A stretch of DNA of 64,000 bases from JAGQKC01 sp965223675 (GTDB lineage: Bacteria; Nitrospirota; Nitrospiria; Nitrospirales; UBA8639). How positions within the stretch are numbered: position 1 is the first letter of the stretch; the number at the start of each line of letters is the position of its first letter. Positions 17,100-24,725 of the stretch are shown here, in pieces. Location: contig OZ245013.1 in the NCBI GenBank assembly GCA_965223675.1, forward strand, positions 496,001-560,000, given 5' to 3'. Below the pieces are notes generated by a model. It was not told the origin of the DNA, did not search any database, and saw only the letters and a list, made by a program, of their open reading frames with translations. Made by a program: the position numbers and the translations under genes.

Positions 17100-17564
17100 G
17101 TGAAGTGCCCATTTTGTGATCAACTTGATGATAAAGTAATCGACTCTCGTACCGCACGAGAAGGAGAGATTATTCGTCGCCGTCGGGAATGTCTTTCGTG
17201 CCGTCGTCGTTATACGACCTACGAACGGATTGAAGAAAGCATGCCGATGGTCGTGAAGAAAGACAACCGTCGTGAGCCTTTTGATCGTACCAAGATTCTG
17301 TCAGGACTCAAAAAAGCTTGTGAAAAACGTCCTGTCAGTATCAGTGCGCTGGGTGCCTCGGTTGATCGAATTGAAAAACGAATTCAGGACAAAGGTGAAA
17401 CAGAAGTTCCTAGTCGCGATGTTGGTGAGGAGGTCATTCGTGAACTCCGTGACCTTGATCCTGTGGCCTATGTTCGATTTGCTTCGGTCTATCGTGAATT
17501 CAAAGACATTGATCAATTTATGGATACCATCAAGATCCTTGCCCAAGAAAAAGGTGTGTCCTAA
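17100..17564 (+). CDS. nrdR: Transcriptional repressor NrdR
   Basis: 154 residues from a GTG start that opens directly with the conserved MKCPFC. The zinc ribbon uses Cys3, Cys6, Cys31 and Cys34 (CPFC and CLSC). The next ~90 residues are the ATP-cone that senses dATP/ATP: VVKKDNRREPFDRTKILSGL at its start and RFASVYREFKDI at its end are near-universal in NrdR. It represses ribonucleotide reductase genes by binding NrdR boxes; no reductase gene or obvious box lies in the window. The glyA-nrdR order is common in bacteria. Confidence 0.96.
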   Translation: MKCPFCDQLDDKVIDSRTAREGEIIRRRRECLSCRRRYTTYERIEESMPMVVKKDNRREPFDRTKILSGLKKACEKRPVSISALGASVDRIEKRIQDKGETEVPSRDVGEEVIRELRDLDPVAYVRFASVYREFKDIDQFMDTIKILAQEKGVS

Positions 17565-17685
17565 TGTGCGTACGTTGACGAAGCACTCATACTGGCCCGT
17601 CTTCTTTTGGGAACACGCCCCACGAGAGAGTCGTCCCGGGTCATCTTGAACTTCTGGCTTTTCGCTATCGTATTTTTCTTTCGCC

Positions 17686-18810
17686 ATGCCTCGTCAACCT
17701 ACCAAAGCTAAGCCAGTAAAACGTGAGAAGTCGTCCAAAAGGGTTAGAACAACGATCGCCGTCACGCGAGTGGCCATTATCGGTGGTGGAAAAGGCGGAA
17801 CGGCCTTAATCGAGATTTTTGCGGAAGACCCATTAGTGAGAGTTGTGGGGCTGGCAGAGATACGCGCAGGAACGCGTGGGATTCGGATTGCGAAACGTCT
17901 GAAGATTCCGGTCACCAAAAATTACAAAGATTTCCTGAAGAGTAAAGATGTTGATCTGGTGATCGATGTCACGGGAAATCCTAGTGTCGAAACAGCGCTC
18001 CTTAAGATTCACGCCCCTCATCTGGCGATTATTGGAGGAACCAGCGCCAAGTTTATGTGGCAATTGATTGAAGCCCGTATTCGAGCGACGACAGAAATTG
18101 AAACGACGTTGACCCGGTATCAATCACTGTTTCAGCTGTACGTAAAAGAAGAGTCGGAAGGAGCCGTGAATGATGAGCGGACGCGCATTGCTTGTGAAAT
18201 TCATGATGGCTTGGTGCAAACACTTGTCGGCTCAAACCTCAAACTTGAGCGATGTCGAGAATTGATCCGGAACGAACCCGAAAAGTGTTTGACGATGTTG
18301 AATCAAACGAATAGCCAGTTGAAAGGTGCCATCCAAGAAGCTCGTGAAGTAGTGTACAATTTACGGCCAGGCCATTATGATAACCTTGATCTGGCGTCGG
18401 CGCTTTCAAACTACATGAAGGCATTTGAGGTGGACCAAAAGATTAGCACGGCGTTCAAGTCCACCGGTGCACAATCCCGCTTGGATCCGAAAACCAAAGT
18501 GTTCGTGTTTCGGATGGTTCAAGAAGCGTTACATAATGTCGCCAAGCATGCCAAGGCTTCACATGTGCATGTAGAGGTCACGGCCAAAAATGGATTTCTG
18601 TCCACCACCATCACGGACAATGGAACGGGATTTGATGTCGAAATGGAATCGACTAATCCTGAAAAATGGGACCATTTTGGGTTACAAGGGATGATGGAAC
18701 GCGCTAGGATGTTGGCTGGAAAAGTACATTGGGAGTCCCAACGAGGAAAAGGGACCAGCGTCACGATTCACATTCCTATCGGATCAAAGGAGAAACTCGC
18801 CCATGGCTAA
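17686..18810 (+). CDS. Histidine kinase with N-terminal Rossmann (NAD-binding-like) domain
   Basis: 374 residues without signal peptide or membrane segment, so cytoplasmic. Residues ~27-128 look like a dinucleotide-binding Rossmann fold: VAIIGGGKGGTALIEIF has a Gly-rich loop, VGLAEIR ends strand two, VDLVIDVTGNP and LAIIGGTSAKF follow as in CoA-binding or dehydrogenase-type domains. Residues ~165-235 are a HisKA_3 dimerisation helix pair with the phosphoacceptor His173 in ACEIHDGLVQTL. The C-terminus is the ATPase domain with QEALHNVAKHAKA (N box), DNGTGFD and GLQGMMERA (G boxes). The stop overlaps the start of the NarL-type regulator by 8 bases, so the two form a pair. A redox or nucleotide sensory input is inferred from the fold. 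Confidence 0.88.
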   Translation: MPRQPTKAKPVKREKSSKRVRTTIAVTRVAIIGGGKGGTALIEIFAEDPLVRVVGLAEIRAGTRGIRIAKRLKIPVTKNYKDFLKSKDVDLVIDVTGNPSVETALLKIHAPHLAIIGGTSAKFMWQLIEARIRATTEIETTLTRYQSLFQLYVKEESEGAVNDERTRIACEIHDGLVQTLVGSNLKLERCRELIRNEPEKCLTMLNQTNSQLKGAIQEAREVVYNLRPGHYDNLDLASALSNYMKAFEVDQKISTAFKSTGAQSRLDPKTKVFVFRMVQEALHNVAKHAKASHVHVEVTAKNGFLSTTITDNGTGFDVEMESTNPEKWDHFGLQGMMERARMLAGKVHWESQRGKGTSVTIHIPIGSKEKLAHG

Positions 18811-19480
18811 GAAAACGAAAGTCTTAATTACGGACGATCATCGAGTTGTGCGCGAGGGGCTCTGTGCCATTCTCGAAACCAAAGATGATATCGAGATCAT
18901 AGGTGAGGCGCGTGATGGTGGCGAAGCGGTGGAAAAGACTCGGGCCTTGCTGCCAGATGTTATTTTGATGGATGTCAGTATGCCGGGAATGACAGGGGTC
19001 GAGGCCACACGCATCATCAAGCGGGAGTTTCCGCACATCGGGGTAATCGCCCTAACCATGTATGAAGAGCAGCAGTATATCTTTGATCTGGTTCGTGCGG
19101 GAGCTACAGGTTATTTGCTCAAGGATAGTGATTCAGCCCAGATCGTGGCGGCCATTCGAACGATATCCCGTGGCGAGTCGCTCATTCACCCGTCCGTGGC
19201 GAGTAAAATCCTTGCTGAATTTTCGTTGCTCGCCGAAGGAAAAGGCCGGAAACGAGGTGTGCTTGAACATGACCTGACCGATCGAGAAATTACCGTGCTT
19301 CGTTTAGTGGCTGACGGGAAGACGAATAAAGAAATCGCCAACGTCTTGGATCTCAGTGAAAAGACCGTCAAAAATCACGTCCGCAATATCTTCCATAAAC
19401 TCCACGTCTACGACCGCACCCAAGCCGCAATTCTCGCTATTCGTAAGGGTATCATTGAATTAGAGCCAAGACAGGCATAA
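18803..19480 (+). CDS. NarL/FixJ-family response regulator
   Basis: 225 residues. The receiver domain (~6-122) has the acidic pair DDH at 11-13, the phosphoacceptor Asp57 in VILMDVSMPGMTG and the Lys in YLLKDSD (~106). The C-terminal LuxR-type helix-turn-helix (~152-215) reads LTDREITVLRLVADGKTNKE and then SEKTVKNHVRNIFHKL, all family-standard. Translation is coupled to the Rossmann-domain kinase through an 8-base overlap, so it is the cognate output regulator. It should bind DNA as a phosphorylated dimer; targets are unknown. About 65 bp separate it from the HugZ-like gene, a possible member of the same unit. Confidence 0.95.
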   Translation: MAKKTKVLITDDHRVVREGLCAILETKDDIEIIGEARDGGEAVEKTRALLPDVILMDVSMPGMTGVEATRIIKREFPHIGVIALTMYEEQQYIFDLVRAGATGYLLKDSDSAQIVAAIRTISRGESLIHPSVASKILAEFSLLAEGKGRKRGVLEHDLTDREITVLRLVADGKTNKEIANVLDLSEKTVKNHVRNIFHKLHVYDRTQAAILAIRKGIIELEPRQA

Positions 19481-19545
19481 TGGGTTGGTTGACTATTCGG
19501 ACAGCTTGCTGTGCGTGAACCTAGTCGTGAATCAGGCCATGCGTA

Positions 19546-20034
19546 ATGAGTGATGAAGATCCAGCGAAAGTCTGCGCCAGGCTTATCGATGAAATGCGCA
19601 GTTTGCAACTTTCGACCGTCGGGCCCGACGGGGTTCCTCACTGCAGCTACACTCCCTACTTGCATCGTCCCCCGTGCAGTTTTTATATCTTTGTCAGTCA
19701 ACTCGCAGCGCATACCCGCCATGTGCTAGAGAACCCCCAAGTTGCCATCATGATCATCGCGGATGAACAGTCGACCTCACAGATTTTTGCTAGAACAAGA
19801 GTGACGTATTTGTGTGAAGCCAGTCAGATTCCACCAGAAAATCAGGAGTACGCTTCGTCGCTGGATGACTATGAACAGCGGCATGGTAAGACGGCAGGAT
19901 TATTGCGACAACTACCGGACTTTGTGCTGTTTCAATTGCAACCAATTGGTGGGCAGTTTGTGATGGGTTTTGGGCAAGCGTACGTGCTGACTGGAGACGA
20001 TTTGTCGATCTTTGAACACACCCGTACTGGATAA
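19546..20034 (+). CDS. FMN-binding split-barrel (pyridoxamine oxidase/HugZ-like) protein
   Basis: 162 residues with the split beta-barrel pattern of the pyridoxamine 5'-phosphate oxidase-like clan. LQLSTVGPDGVPHCSYTPY (~24-42) is the first strand-turn-strand with the usual S-x-x-x-DG-x-P, FYIFVSQLAAHTRHVLENP is the next block where the LaxHtxNl pattern contacts FMN, and VAIMII follows. The second half (FVLFQLQPIGGQFVMGFGQAY) matches the HugZ/HutZ family of haem-degrading or haem-binding proteins, in which the FGxA motif is typical. A role in haem handling is possible; a general flavin-binding role is the safer call. Confidence 0.75.
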   Translation: MSDEDPAKVCARLIDEMRSLQLSTVGPDGVPHCSYTPYLHRPPCSFYIFVSQLAAHTRHVLENPQVAIMIIADEQSTSQIFARTRVTYLCEASQIPPENQEYASSLDDYEQRHGKTAGLLRQLPDFVLFQLQPIGGQFVMGFGQAYVLTGDDLSIFEHTRTG

Positions 20035-20383
20035 GCTGATGGGCTTTTCGTCTTAAAGTTGTCTAGACCAGTAGGGTCTATTCGAGGCTAGTGTATCGAC
20101 GTTCAGTTGGTCGTGATCTTCTCTTCCAACCACCCGTTTATTGCTCTTGTGAACCTGCCGGAAAGCGTCCGGCGTCGGTCTCTTGACTCAGAAGACTTAA
20201 CCGTCCACACATCAATTCTTGGATACGGTAGTTGGTCGAACCAAGCATGACTCAAGGACCAGCTTCGTTAGGACCTCAGATCATCTGATGTGTCCTTGAA
20301 CACGTTCGTGGATAATTTCATGAAAGTTGATGGGCATTCAGATGAAGTGTGAGTGCCCTCCTCCTGCAAGGTAGATAACAGGC
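20035..20383. other. Non-coding stretch before the tandem duplication
   Basis: About 350 bp with no open frame of coding character. The text contains short inverted words such as GGACCAGCTTCGTTAGGACC but no recognised element. Confidence 0.4.
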
Positions 20384-20787
20384 GTTCGAGACAGGTGCCT
20401 AGAGCACGATAGTTCAACAGGCCAAAATGGCTTATTGGCATCCGTCCTTAGCTTAAAGCACTATGCGACTTGAACAGAAGGATTATAGGTGCCCAGGTGG
20501 AACACGGTCATTGACAGCCTGTGCGTTCATGGTGGGGAATCTATGGGGGCAACAGCGCAGTGTAGAGTTGTTTCGATTACAGGTGTTTGCGACAGGTGCC
20601 TAGAGCACGATGGTTCAACAGGCCAAAATGGCTTAATTGGTATCCGTCTTTTGCTTAAAGCACTGTGCGACTTGAACAGAAGGATTATAGGTGCCTAGGT
20701 GGACACGGTCATTGACAGCCTGTGCGTTCATGGTGGGGAATCTACGGGGACAACAGCGCAGTGTAGAGTTGTTTCGATTACAGGTGT
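20384..20787. repeat. 201-bp tandem direct duplication, non-coding
   Basis: Two adjacent copies, about 20384-20584 and 20585-20785, share a constant offset of 201 bp: GACAGGTGCCTAGAGCACGA at 20390 and 20591, and TGTAGAGTTGTTTCGATTAC at 20561 and 20762. Roughly ten substitutions and two compensating one-base indels separate them, so identity is near 95 percent. Neither copy has a conserved reading frame. The tail GATTACAGGTGT recurs at about 43780 in another intergenic element. Confidence 0.9.
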
Positions 20788-20864
20788 CCAAGTCCTTGCG
20801 GCCTCATTTTCTCCAGTGTTAACATGAATATTTACTAAGGCGCTTGGGGAAGGATCATCATGTT

Positions 20865-21131
20865 ATGGCGAATGTGACATTACTCGTAGCAAAATCGTGT
20901 GGCGCGTGTCCTGCGGCAAAAACGCTGTGGAAGGGGATGAAGGTCAAATATAGTTTTTCTTATAGAGAGATCGATGTGAGTACTGAAAACGGTCAAGAGT
21001 TAGCGGAGCGACATTCAATTCGCGCGACTCCTGCGACGATTATTAATGGAAAGTTGACGTTTATTGGCGTTCCAACCCGTCAGGCTGCAGAGAAAGCACT
21101 TTCGGCGAAAATAAAGCCCAAAGACGCCTAG
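20865..21131 (+). CDS. Small thioredoxin/glutaredoxin-fold protein
   Basis: The ATG at 20865 is chosen over a TTG seven codons upstream because the fold starts at MANVTLLVAKSC. The product is 88 residues. The active-site motif is CGAC (CxxC) near residue 14, directly after the first beta strand. EIDVSTENGQELAERHSIRATP carries the second strand and the conserved cis-Pro (RATPATI), then IINGKLTFIG and a C-terminal helix. This is the full thioredoxin-like small fold, closest in layout to glutaredoxin-like or MTH895-type thioredoxins. It probably reduces disulfides in the cytoplasm. A 66-residue zinc-ribbon gene follows 4 bases later. Confidence 0.8.
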   Translation: MANVTLLVAKSCGACPAAKTLWKGMKVKYSFSYREIDVSTENGQELAERHSIRATPATIINGKLTFIGVPTRQAAEKALSAKIKPKDA

Positions 21132-21135
21132 CTCC

Positions 21136-21336
21136 ATGATGGACACCCATTCAGAAGGTACCCGTCCCTTTGGGATGGACGATGATGAAGAGGAGATTGA
21201 AGTCCCAATTCTTCCAACCATGGAGGCTGGCCCTCCCCCGGAATGTCCCTTTTGTGGAGATCCGATGAAGTTTAATGACGGAGATTGGATTTGTATTGAC
21301 TGCAATGGGGAGTTGGTTGGTCCGGAAACCGGTTAG
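21136..21336 (+). CDS. Small acidic zinc-ribbon protein
   Basis: 66 residues, starting ATGATG 4 bases after the thioredoxin-like gene, hence co-transcribed. The N-terminal half is acidic (DDDEEEIEVP). The C-terminal half is a zinc ribbon with CPFCGDPM and CIDCNGEL, two CxxC knuckles 15 residues apart. This resembles the short zinc-ribbon proteins encoded elsewhere in the window at 31392, but is not a copy. Function unknown; nucleic-acid or protein binding is typical for such ribbons. Confidence 0.65.
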   Translation: MMDTHSEGTRPFGMDDDEEEIEVPILPTMEAGPPPECPFCGDPMKFNDGDWICIDCNGELVGPETG

Positions 21337-21488
21337 CGACATTTGTCGTTCATATCTCGTGGAAGAAGAGCACTTTTTCAGGGTACCCTCTTCCTTTATT
21401 TGTACCTTCTCCTTTGTCCTTTCCAAACCCCTCTCTTCTTAGTATCATCTTCTGCTCCTGATCCATTTCAATTTTCTTTCGGGTTCTT

Positions 21489-24400
21489 ATGTTTCAGATT
21501 GTCACTGGTCCTTTTCACCCGGTTCTCGAATCGTCTCTCGTTGACGAAATCCGAGAGCTCAAGTCTGCTGATCAGTGGACTCCATTAGCGATCGTTGTGC
21601 CGTCAGAGCTTCTTCGCCGGCGATTGCAGTGGTTGCTGTGTGTCGAACAAGGTCTTGAGCTATACGATGTCCACTTTCTTACATTTCATCAGCTGGCTCT
21701 ACGTTTGTATGGCGACCAGGTGCATGGTGTGTCTCAATCAAATGCGCCGGTTTTTCAACTGGTTTCAGAGTTGGTTCTTCGAGCATGCCTTCGAGAAATT
21801 CTTAGCCGAGATTTACCAGATTTGCACCTCTTGAGTCCTTCAAAAGTATCTTTGGGATCGTGTGCGGCGCTCTGGTCGACCATTCGCGATCTCAACGAAG
21901 CCATGGTTGATCCGTTCTCCGTCTTGCAAGGAGTGGATGAAGGGCTGTTTGAGCGAGAGGCTCGGCATACCTTACATGCACTGTTTGTTTTGCAGTCAGA
22001 GATGCGTAAGACCATTCAACGTTTACAGATTGGAAGTGCTGATGATTTAGCTACCTTGGCGATTTCTTGGGTAACAGATTCTCCATTTCTGACTCGACTC
22101 AGTCGCGTGTGTTACTACGGTTTTTACGACCTGACCCAAGTTCAGCTTTCATTTTTTGAGGCTGTTACGCTGAAAGTGCCCGTGACCGTCTATACTCCTC
22201 TCGTTGATGATCCGGCTTTTGCATTCGCTCAACAGTTTTATGATCGCCACCTTTCAACAGGCGTCGTAATCGAGAAAAGTCGATCTTCTCTCCCTTCTAT
22301 GCCAGAGCGGCCGCAAACAGCGATAAGCCAGCCGTCGATAATGGTGATGAATGCTATAGGGGCGGAAGATGAATTGACCTTCGTGTGTAAAGAGATTGGA
22401 AATTTGATTGAACTTCATGGCTATCAGTTCGAAGAAGTTGGAGTTGTTGCCAGGACGCTCGAGCCCTATCAATCGTGGATAGGACGTCTCTTCGAACAAC
22501 ATCAAATTCCATTTACGACTTCTGCAGTGACTCCGATTATTCATGAGCCTGCCATTAAATTGTTGTTTCAGCTTGCTCGTCTTACATTGAACCAATTTTT
22601 TGCCAGAGACCTCTTAGATGTCTTGAGGTCTCCTTTCTATCACCTGAACCGTTTGGGGGTGGGGCAAGATTTACTCCAGCCAGACTTGTGGGAGGAAGTC
22701 GTTCTGGCCATGGGTATAACCCGTGGTGAAGAGCAATGGCTTCGGCTTTCTGCCGCGGCGGAAAATCAGGATGGTAGCATTTGCGCAAAAGTCGCGGAAC
22801 ACCTGAAAGTTCCAGTTGCTGTATTCCGAAAGTCTCTGCAGTTTTTCAATAGACTTGTTGAAGAAATAATCGTGGATGTAAAGTCTCTTCCGACACGCGC
22901 TCGTATCGGAGAACACACCGAAGCTTTTGTACAGTTCATTCGTAAACATCTTGTATTGCCGGCTTTTGACGGGACAGGGGGTGATCGTTGTCGTTTTGCG
23001 TGCGAGACATCATGCGCTGAAGCCATTCGACTTGTGTTTGATCATTTGAGGCAGTTTGATGGTTTACAAGAAATGGTCACATGGGAAGAATGGGTCGGCA
23101 TCCTATCGCAGATTGTCAAGGAAAATTCTATTCCGTGTGAACGTGAACCTCGATCGGGAGTACATGTGCTTGATGCGATGTCGGCTCGTGGATTGCCGTT
23201 TCGAGCCGTATTTATTCTCGGACTCAATGAAAAAGTGTTTCCACGATATGTACGAGAAGACGCATTTTTGAGGGATTGCCACCGACGGGTTTTGGCCGAA
23301 ACATTGGGGTATAAGATCGACGAAAAACTTTCAGGCTACGATGAAGAACGACTCTTATTCGCGCTCTTGCAACAAGCGGCGCAGCATCGACTCTACTTGT
23401 CCTTTCAACGGGCCGATGAAGCTGGTCGTCCTTTGGTTCCCTCGCCCTTTCTTCGAGATCTGAGTCGAAAATCAGGACAGAGCGATATCGATCAGGAGCT
23501 ATCTCTGCCAAGGCGATTTTCTGATCGACTGGCTCATCCCTTGTTTCGGGACAGTTTACTGACACGGGAAGAATTGGGGGTGAAACTTATACTCCAGGGC
23601 GTTGACCCATCCGTTCTGCTTGACAGGTCAGGCCAAGAATCTTCCGTATTTCAACAGGGGTGGAATGCCTTAGATGGTATTGAAGCCATTAGGGAAGAAT
23701 TGGGACCTTTTGATGGCATGCTGAGTTCAAGCCATGAACATTGGCAGCACCTGGTTTCGAAGGGTGTTTCGCCTACCGCGCTTGAAGTCTATGCGCGGTG
23801 TCCCTTCCAATATTTTTCTTCTCAATTGCTTTGTGTGAATGTGATGCGACGGCGACTCACTGATGCGTTATCACCTTCAGACGTGGGGACGTTATGCCAT
23901 GCTGTGTTACGCCATGTCTATGTGCATCTGATAAAAGCCGGGTGGCCTGACTCTGGGTCTTTCTCTGGTCTGCCTCACACGCTTATTGCATCATCAGCTG
24001 AAATTGTCTTCGCAGCCTACGAGGCTGAATACCCGACAGGCCACTGGGTCTGTTGGCAGCTTCTGAAAGAACGGGTGACAGCGCTCGTGACAGCAGAGGT
24101 GGAAGCGAGTCGAGACGCCTTCTCGAAGAATGGCTTTCGACCGATTGCTGTTGAAGTCGATGCGAAAGGACAGATTGAACTGACCGGGTTATCGTTCAGT
24201 GCCCTCAAGGTACATGGGCGTTTGGATCGAGTGGACTATAACGATGTCACGAAGAAATTTCGAGTAGTCGATTATAAATTTAAATCGAGTTCGAAGATCA
24301 AAAGTAAAGAACGTGATCTCTTGGCTGCAGGAATAAGGGGTCACTATCTTCAGCCGACTTTGTATTCATTCATGACAGCCTTTCATGTTCGAAATGAAGA

Positions 24401-24725
24401 AGATGATGGTTGGCAATCTTTTCGGCCGGAGCGTGTCGAATTTGTGTATTTGGCGCCACATTGGGAAACGATGGTCGTGCGTTCGGTGTTTGAACATGTT
24501 TCCTGGGACTCCAGTCCTGGTCAGCAACTCCAAGAGACCTTGACGGACCTTTTGACGGGCATCCATAAAGGGCAATTTTATATTTTCCCAGGTGAGTATT
24601 GTCAGAACTGTCCGGCGTCGGCGGCGTGTCGTCGTTTACACGGACCGACTTGGCTTCGATCACACAGGTCGACGTTCGCGAAACAGCTTCTTGCACTTCG
24701 AGCAAAGGAGATCGCACGTGCTTGA
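21489..24725 (+). CDS. addB: AddB-like helicase/nuclease subunit (PD-(D/E)XK, Fe-S)
   Basis: 1078 residues. With AddA it would process double-strand breaks for RecA loading. The N-terminal helicase-like part opens MFQIVTGPFHPVLES, where the usual Gly-Lys-Ser P-loop is absent, so this half is probably a non-motor recognition module. Internal helicase-like motifs include VHVLDAMSARGLPFRAVFILGL (~555-576), as in AddB motif V. The C-terminal nuclease has RLDRVDYND and FRVVDYKFKS (PD-(D/E)XK core, ~915-945). Four cysteines for an iron-sulfur staple are placed as in AddB: one in YARCPFQYF (~770) and three in CQNCPASAAC (~1038-1047). The stop overlaps the addA start by 8 bases. Confidence 0.9.
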   Translation: MFQIVTGPFHPVLESSLVDEIRELKSADQWTPLAIVVPSELLRRRLQWLLCVEQGLELYDVHFLTFHQLALRLYGDQVHGVSQSNAPVFQLVSELVLRACLREILSRDLPDLHLLSPSKVSLGSCAALWSTIRDLNEAMVDPFSVLQGVDEGLFEREARHTLHALFVLQSEMRKTIQRLQIGSADDLATLAISWVTDSPFLTRLSRVCYYGFYDLTQVQLSFFEAVTLKVPVTVYTPLVDDPAFAFAQQFYDRHLSTGVVIEKSRSSLPSMPERPQTAISQPSIMVMNAIGAEDELTFVCKEIGNLIELHGYQFEEVGVVARTLEPYQSWIGRLFEQHQIPFTTSAVTPIIHEPAIKLLFQLARLTLNQFFARDLLDVLRSPFYHLNRLGVGQDLLQPDLWEEVVLAMGITRGEEQWLRLSAAAENQDGSICAKVAEHLKVPVAVFRKSLQFFNRLVEEIIVDVKSLPTRARIGEHTEAFVQFIRKHLVLPAFDGTGGDRCRFACETSCAEAIRLVFDHLRQFDGLQEMVTWEEWVGILSQIVKENSIPCEREPRSGVHVLDAMSARGLPFRAVFILGLNEKVFPRYVREDAFLRDCHRRVLAETLGYKIDEKLSGYDEERLLFALLQQAAQHRLYLSFQRADEAGRPLVPSPFLRDLSRKSGQSDIDQELSLPRRFSDRLAHPLFRDSLLTREELGVKLILQGVDPSVLLDRSGQESSVFQQGWNALDGIEAIREELGPFDGMLSSSHEHWQHLVSKGVSPTALEVYARCPFQYFSSQLLCVNVMRRRLTDALSPSDVGTLCHAVLRHVYVHLIKAGWPDSGSFSGLPHTLIASSAEIVFAAYEAEYPTGHWVCWQLLKERVTALVTAEVEASRDAFSKNGFRPIAVEVDAKGQIELTGLSFSALKVHGRLDRVDYNDVTKKFRVVDYKFKSSSKIKSKERDLLAAGIRGHYLQPTLYSFMTAFHVRNEEDDGWQSFRPERVEFVYLAPHWETMVVRSVFEHVSWDSSPGQQLQETLTDLLTGIHKGQFYIFPGEYCQNCPASAACRRLHGPTWLRSHRSTFAKQLLALRAKEIARA

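Noticed and set aside
24592..24717. Upstream extension of addA
   Set aside because: It reads through the addB 3' end; the GTG at 24718 has AAAGGAG at proper distance.
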